From contig NZ_OX336385.1 in NCBI RefSeq assembly GCF_946902905.1, forward strand, positions 1,174,501 to 1,238,500: 64,000 nucleotides of DNA. The letters are read 5' to 3'. The position numbers and the translations under genes are program-made. Under the pieces are notes generated by a model. The model was not told the origin of the DNA. It saw only the letters and a program-made list of their open reading frames with translations, and did not search any database. Positions 59,316 through 64,000 of the stretch are shown here, piece after piece. This stretch comes from Streptococcus sp. Marseille-Q6470 (GTDB taxonomy: Bacteria; Bacillota; Bacilli; Lactobacillales; Streptococcaceae). Each line of letters opens with the position of its first letter. Within the stretch, counting starts at the first letter, position 1.

Positions 59316-59582
59316 ATGAGATTAGATAAATATTTAAAAGTATCACGAATTATTAAACGCCGTACAGTGGCTAAGGAAGTTGCAGACAAAGGGCGAATCA
59401 AGGTAAATGGAATCCTTGCGAAGAGTTCAACAGATTTAAAAGTCAACGATCAGGTTGAAATTCGCTTTGGAAATAAGTTGTTGCTTGTGAAAGTGCTAGA
59501 AATGAAAGATAGCACAAAAAAAGAAGATGCAGCTGGAATGTATGAAATTATCAGTGAAACAAGGGTAGAAGACGATGTATAA
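59316..59582 (+). CDS. rqcP: S4-domain ribosome quality-control protein RqcP/YabO type
   Basis: The 88-residue S4 protein starts [22 protein letters not shown], followed by [24 protein letters not shown]. It matches RqcP (YabO), which helps poly-alanine tailing on stalled 50S subunits. It lies between mfd and divIC as in other Firmicutes and overlaps divIC by 8 bases. Confidence 0.9.
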   Translation: MRLDKYLKVSRIIKRRTVAKEVADKGRIKVNGILAKSSTDLKVNDQVEIRFGNKLLLVKVLEMKDSTKKEDAAGMYEIISETRVEDDV

Positions 59583-59943
59583 AAAAATAGTCCAAATGAA
59601 TAACTCTTTTATTCAAAATGAATACCAACGTCGTAAGTACATGATGGAAGAACGTCAAAAACGGAATCGTTTTATGGGTTGGATTTTGATTTTAATTATG
59701 TTGTTATTTATCTTACCAACTTATAATTTAGCGCAAAGTTATCAACAATTACTAACACGTCGCCAGCAACTAGCTGATTTGAACAAACAATATCAGGAAT
59801 TGAGCGATGAAAAGGATAAAGAAGCTAGTTTAGCAACGAAGTTAAAAGACGAATCCTATGCTGCTAAATATTCCCGTGCAAAATATTATTATTCAAAAAC
59901 ATGGGAGGAAGTTTATACAATTCCGGACTTGCTTCCTAGGTAA
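59575..59943 (+). CDS. divIC: Cell division protein DivIC (FtsB-like)
   Basis: The 122-residue bitopic septal protein has a basic cytoplasmic tail ([14 protein letters not shown]) and one transmembrane helix ([18 protein letters not shown]). An extracellular coiled coil ([20 protein letters not shown]) and a short C-terminal [19 protein letters not shown] segment follow. It forms a complex with FtsL and DivIB. Confidence 0.92.
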   Translation: MYKKIVQMNNSFIQNEYQRRKYMMEERQKRNRFMGWILILIMLLFILPTYNLAQSYQQLLTRRQQLADLNKQYQELSDEKDKEASLATKLKDESYAAKYSRAKYYYSKTWEEVYTIPDLLPR

Positions 59944-59949
59944 TGTTAA

Positions 59950-60072
59950 ATGGAAAATTTATTAGAAATTGTTGAACAATTTTTAAGTCAATCAGATGAA
60001 AAATTAGATGAGTTAGCTCAAAAGAATCATCTATTACGATTGCAAGAAGAAGAGGGGAAAAAGAATGCGTAA
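59950..60072 (+). CDS. Small acidic conserved protein (40 residues)
   Basis: The 40-residue frame encodes MENLLEIVEQFLSQSDEKLD, then [21 protein letters not shown] counterpart lies between divIC and the beta-lactamase-like gene in pneumococcus, as I recall. It is a single amphipathic, possibly coiled helix. It starts 6 bases after divIC and overlaps the next gene by 8 bases, so it is translationally coupled in the division operon. The function is unknown. Confidence 0.8.
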   Translation: MENLLEIVEQFLSQSDEKLDELAQKNHLLRLQEEEGKKNA

Positions 60073-61333
60073 ATTTTTAGTGATATTACTACTTCCTATT
60101 TTCCTAAAAAGTGTACAAGTAGTAAGCACTGAGAATCAAGTTATTATTCCAAAACAAGAAGTTTATTCCTTAACTCACGCTCCGTATCATTTTTATTATC
60201 AAGATACTATAGAATCTCCAAAATTTTATGGTGAGACGCCTGTTTATTCCACAGAAGACCTGATTAATGAATCAGGTAAAGTAAATGCTGAAACAACATT
60301 AACAGTTACAGAATGGCGATTAAATAAACAAGGACAGCCAGTCTTTAAATTGTCTAATAATCAATTTGTGATGGCTGATAAACGACTTTTATACGATAGC
60401 TCCATCGTCAATAATTTCTCAAAACGAGTATGGTTAGAACCTGGATTTGTCGTCTATAATAGTCCTTATGATCAACAAGAACTAAGGTCTGATTTAGCAC
60501 CATATCAAGTGGTTGAAGCAGATATGTCTATTTTTGCTGAAGGTCGTGAATTCTTACATATCGAGCAAAAAGGTTGGATTTCGACGGATTATATTTCTAC
60601 CGATGATAATCGTATCCAGAAAGTACAAGAGTTACTGTCTGCAAATTATCAAAATGAACAGTTTTCTATTTATGTTAAACAACTGAGTACAGGTAAGGAA
60701 GCTGGTATTAATGAAAATCAAAAAATGTACGCTGCTAGTGTTATGAAATTACCTTATCTTTATTCTGTTCAGGAAAAAATCAATCAAGGTGATTACCAAC
60801 TTGACACGAAATTGAAGTATGTTTCCGAAGTTAATGATTTCCCTGGCTCTTATAAACCGGAAGGAAGTGGAAGTCTCCCTAAAACAGCGGACAATAAAGA
60901 ATACACAATCAAAGATTTAATCACAAAAACTGCAAAAGAATCTGACAATGTAGCTCATAATATTCTTGCTTATTATATTACGAATAAATCAGATGAAGCC
61001 TTTAAAACAGAGATGACTACTATCGCAGGTGAAGAGTGGGATGTGACAGATAAGATGGCTTCAGCTAAAATGGCTGGTCAAGTTATGGAATCTATTTACA
61101 ATCAAAATGGTTTTGTTTTAGAATCTCTTTCACAAACATCTTTTGATAATCAGCGGATTGCTAAGAATATTTCTGCTAAGGTAGCCCATAAAATTGGGGA
61201 TGCAGATGAATTTAAACACGATGTGGGAATAGTCTATACAGATTCTCCTTTCGTTATTTCAATCTTTACCAAAAATTCTGATTACGATACCATTTCTAAA
61301 ATTGCTAAGGATGTCTACGAGGTCCTAAAATGA
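60065..61333 (+). CDS. Secreted class A beta-lactamase-like serine hydrolase
   Basis: The 422-residue protein has a signal peptide or anchor ([19 protein letters not shown]) and a beta-rich N-terminal region. The penicillin-recognising fold has S225-V-M-K228 in YAASVMKLP, the SDN motif in [12 protein letters not shown] and a KIG box in [11 protein letters not shown]. The class A Glu-166 motif is not obvious, so it may not be an antibiotic-hydrolysing enzyme; a role in wall peptide trimming is a guess. It overlaps tilS by 4 bases, in the divIC-tilS-hpt-ftsH operon. Confidence 0.82.
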   Translation: MRKFLVILLLPIFLKSVQVVSTENQVIIPKQEVYSLTHAPYHFYYQDTIESPKFYGETPVYSTEDLINESGKVNAETTLTVTEWRLNKQGQPVFKLSNNQFVMADKRLLYDSSIVNNFSKRVWLEPGFVVYNSPYDQQELRSDLAPYQVVEADMSIFAEGREFLHIEQKGWISTDYISTDDNRIQKVQELLSANYQNEQFSIYVKQLSTGKEAGINENQKMYAASVMKLPYLYSVQEKINQGDYQLDTKLKYVSEVNDFPGSYKPEGSGSLPKTADNKEYTIKDLITKTAKESDNVAHNILAYYITNKSDEAFKTEMTTIAGEEWDVTDKMASAKMAGQVMESIYNQNGFVLESLSQTSFDNQRIAKNISAKVAHKIGDADEFKHDVGIVYTDSPFVISIFTKNSDYDTISKIAKDVYEVLK

Positions 61334-62607
61334 GAGACCGAGATTTTTTAAATCATTTTCTAGAAAAAGGTTACTTTGAAAGACATTCAAGAGTTGTTCT
61401 AGCCTTGTCTGGTGGATTGGATTCGATGTTTCTTTTTCAACTTCTTTTGACCTATCAAAAAGAACTTGGTCTTGAATTGTTTTTAGCTCATGTAAATCAT
61501 AAACAACGACCAGAGTCAGATAAGGAAGAAAATGAATTAAGAAAATTAGCTGAACAAGCTGGAGTTCCAATTTATGTAGCTTGTTTTACTGGAGATTTTT
61601 CAGAAGCGAATGCTCGTCAATTTCGCTATGAATTTTTTAGAGAAGTGATGGAGAAAACTTCATCTACAGCTCTTGTAACAGCTCATCATGCAGATGATCA
61701 AGTTGAGACAATCTTTATGCGATTGATTAGAGGTGCTAGACTACACCATTTATCAGCTACTAAAGAAAAACAAACGTTTGATAAGGGAGAGTTAATTCGT
61801 CCTTTGTTGTCTTTTTATAAGAAGGATTTTCCTGAAATTGAGCATTTTGAAGATTCAACGAATAAAGAGAATAACTATCTTCGTAATCGTATTCGCAACC
61901 TCTATCTGCCACAGTTAGAAAAAGAAAATATTCAGGTAAAAAAAGCAATTTTAGAGTTTGGAAAAGAAGTTTCTGATTATCAAATTGCTCTGGCTGAATT
62001 ATCTCAAGCGGTTAATGTGGAAAATTTAACTAAGTTTTTATCTTTTAGTGAAGCAACACAAGGAGTTTTACTACAACAATACCTTAGTCGTTTTGCTGAT
62101 TTAAATATAACAAGAGAACAATTTCAAGAAATTCATCATATTTTAAAAACTAAGAGTCAATATCGCCATAGTATAAAAAATGGTTATGAACTTATAAAAG
62201 AATACCAGCACTTTCAAATTGGTAAAATCAGACCAAAGTCTGATGAAAAAAGTAGTGAGTGTGTGTTAAACTATCAAAATCAAGTTTATTATGAAGGTTT
62301 TCTATTTTCATTTGGAATTCCTCTAAAAGGTGAAAATGTTCAACAAATAAATGTTTCCCGTGAAACATCATTGATTTTGCGGCATCGACAGCCAGGTGAT
62401 TATTTGATAATAAATGGTCATCGAAAAAAAGTAAGGCGACTTTTTATTGATTTAAAAATTCCAGCAGAAAAACGAAAAAATGCGATTATTGTTGAGCAAT
62501 TCGGAAAGATTTGTTCAATTTTAGGAATTGAACTCAGTGATTTGAGTATAAAAATGAAAAATGATATAATGAACACTATACTTTATATAGAAAAAATAGA
62601 TAGGTAA
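61330..62607 (+). CDS. tilS: tRNA(Ile)-lysidine synthetase
   Basis: The 425-residue N-type ATP pyrophosphatase converts C34 of tRNA-Ile(CAU) to lysidine. The PP-loop is [13 protein letters not shown], with [17 protein letters not shown] and the C-terminal [10 protein letters not shown] domain. A parS-like sequence is embedded near its 3' end. Confidence 0.95.
   Translation: MRDRDFLNHFLEKGYFERHSRVVLALSGGLDSMFLFQLLLTYQKELGLELFLAHVNHKQRPESDKEENELRKLAEQAGVPIYVACFTGDFSEANARQFRYEFFREVMEKTSSTALVTAHHADDQVETIFMRLIRGARLHHLSATKEKQTFDKGELIRPLLSFYKKDFPEIEHFEDSTNKENNYLRNRIRNLYLPQLEKENIQVKKAILEFGKEVSDYQIALAELSQAVNVENLTKFLSFSEATQGVLLQQYLSRFADLNITREQFQEIHHILKTKSQYRHSIKNGYELIKEYQHFQIGKIRPKSDEKSSECVLNYQNQVYYEGFLFSFGIPLKGENVQQINVSRETSLILRHRQPGDYLIINGHRKKVRRLFIDLKIPAEKRKNAIIVEQFGKICSILGIELSDLSIKMKNDIMNTILYIEKIDR
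62352..62367. promoter_or_regulatory. Degenerate parS-like site inside tilS
   Basis: TGTTTCCCGTGAAACA has one mismatch (central A to C) from parS and lies about 11 kb to the right of dnaA. ParB binding is uncertain because the mismatch is in the CACGTG core. Confidence 0.45.
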
Positions 62608-62611
62608 AATC

Positions 62612-63154
62612 ATGTTAGAACAAGACATCAAGAAAATTATGATTTCGCAAGATGAAATTACAGAAGCAGCTAAGAAGTTAGGTGCTCAATTGACAAAAGA
62701 TTATGAAGGTAAGAATCCGATTTTAGTTGGAATTTTAAAAGGATCTATTCCTTTTATGGCTGAATTAGTCAAATATATCGACACTCATCTTGAAATGGAT
62801 TTTATGATGGTTTCTAGTTATCATGGTGGAACTGTAAGTAGTGGTGTCATCAATATCAAACAAGATGTAACTCAAGATGTTAAAGGTAGACACATTGTCT
62901 TTGTAGAAGATATTATTGATACTGGTCAAACCTTGAAAAGTTTGAGAGATATGTTTACTGCAAGAGAAGCAGCATCTGTTAAGATTGTTACTATGCTGGA
63001 TAAACCAGAAGGTCGTACTGTAGAAATCGAAGCAGATTATACATGTTTTACAATTCCAAATGAATTCGTTGTAGGTTATGGCTTAGACTATAATGAAAAC
63101 TATCGTAATCTTCCTTATGTAGGTGTATTGAAAGAGGAAGTTTACTCAAAATAG
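62612..63154 (+). CDS. hpt: Hypoxanthine-guanine phosphoribosyltransferase
   Basis: The 180-residue purine salvage enzyme has the PRPP-binding motif [16 protein letters not shown] and [14 protein letters not shown]. The flexible loop [11 protein letters not shown] is present. It is encoded 4 bases after tilS, in the conserved tilS-hpt-ftsH order. Confidence 0.97.
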   Translation: MLEQDIKKIMISQDEITEAAKKLGAQLTKDYEGKNPILVGILKGSIPFMAELVKYIDTHLEMDFMMVSSYHGGTVSSGVINIKQDVTQDVKGRHIVFVEDIIDTGQTLKSLRDMFTAREAASVKIVTMLDKPEGRTVEIEADYTCFTIPNEFVVGYGLDYNENYRNLPYVGVLKEEVYSK

Positions 63155-63170
63155 AAGGGTAAGTTGTTGA

Positions 63171-64000
<830 letters not shown>

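Overview
The window is chromosomal DNA of a low-GC Gram-positive coccus of the Streptococcus mitis group (S. pneumoniae / S. mitis / S. oralis). It spans the replication origin. The evidence is the gene order rlmH-htrA-parB-dnaA-dnaN-DUF951-ychF-pth-mfd-rqcP-divIC-tilS-hpt-ftsH on one side and the comCDE, guaB, recF, ecf/mre, pcsB, rpsB-tsf, comF, hpf, pde1, dnaB series on the other. A choline-binding protein (cbpD) and a BOX repeat point the same way. Several proteins (DnaA, Mfd, the CSP pheromone) differ visibly from the pneumococcal versions I remember, so a commensal mitis/oralis-type strain is more likely than S. pneumoniae. That is inference, not a typed result.

Layout. 1-8.5 kb: an N-glycan degradation locus. 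GH125, GH38, a ROK protein and a GH20 hexosaminidase (cut by the window edge) lie on the minus strand, with a divergent GH92 alpha-mannosidase. A BOX element and a candidate cre site lie inside the locus. 8.5-13.1 kb: a 425-base non-coding stretch carrying DnaA boxes, an APC permease, and polA. 13.2-21.2 kb: cbpD, veg, dnaB helicase (called dnaC in Firmicutes), rplI, the c-di-AMP phosphodiesterase pde1, hpf, and the comFA-comFC competence operon. 21.3-37.4 kb: yigZ, cysK, tsf/rpsB, an extra FemABX-type aminoacyltransferase, pcsB, mreD/mreC, the ECF transporter core ecfT-ecfA2-ecfA1, pgsA, rodZ, two M16 peptidases, yaaA and recF. 37.4-48.6 kb: guaB, trpS, an ABC-F ATPase, a perfect parS, a TetR/YhgE pair, tRNA-Asn and tRNA-Glu, comE-comD-comC, tRNA-Arg, rlmH. 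48.7-64 kb: htrA, parB, oriC with dnaA and dnaN, then a dense plus-strand housekeeping run ending in ftsH, which is cut by the window edge.

Most genes left of oriC read minus and those right of it read plus, that is, outward from the origin along the leading strand. Head-on exceptions are GH92, the permease, yigZ, cysK, yaaA-recF, the ABC-F gene, tetR and htrA-parB.

Three themes link the genes. (1) Replication and segregation: dnaA, dnaN, dnaB, recF, polA, parB, parS and DnaA boxes, including an outlying DnaA-box cluster 42 kb from the origin. (2) Competence: comC encodes an unusual CSP (mature peptide DKRLTYFITNLFPKRKK), with ComD/ComE, the ComE-box promoter, comFA/comFC with a perfect cin-box, and the fratricide hydrolase cbpD. 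(3) Wall growth and division: pcsB with a WalR-type box, mreCD, rodZ, divIC, and a FemX-like branching enzyme. No CRISPR array, prophage or insertion sequence was seen. The most interesting non-coding signal is the inverted DnaA-box pair geometry (3-base spacer) found both at oriC and upstream of the permease.
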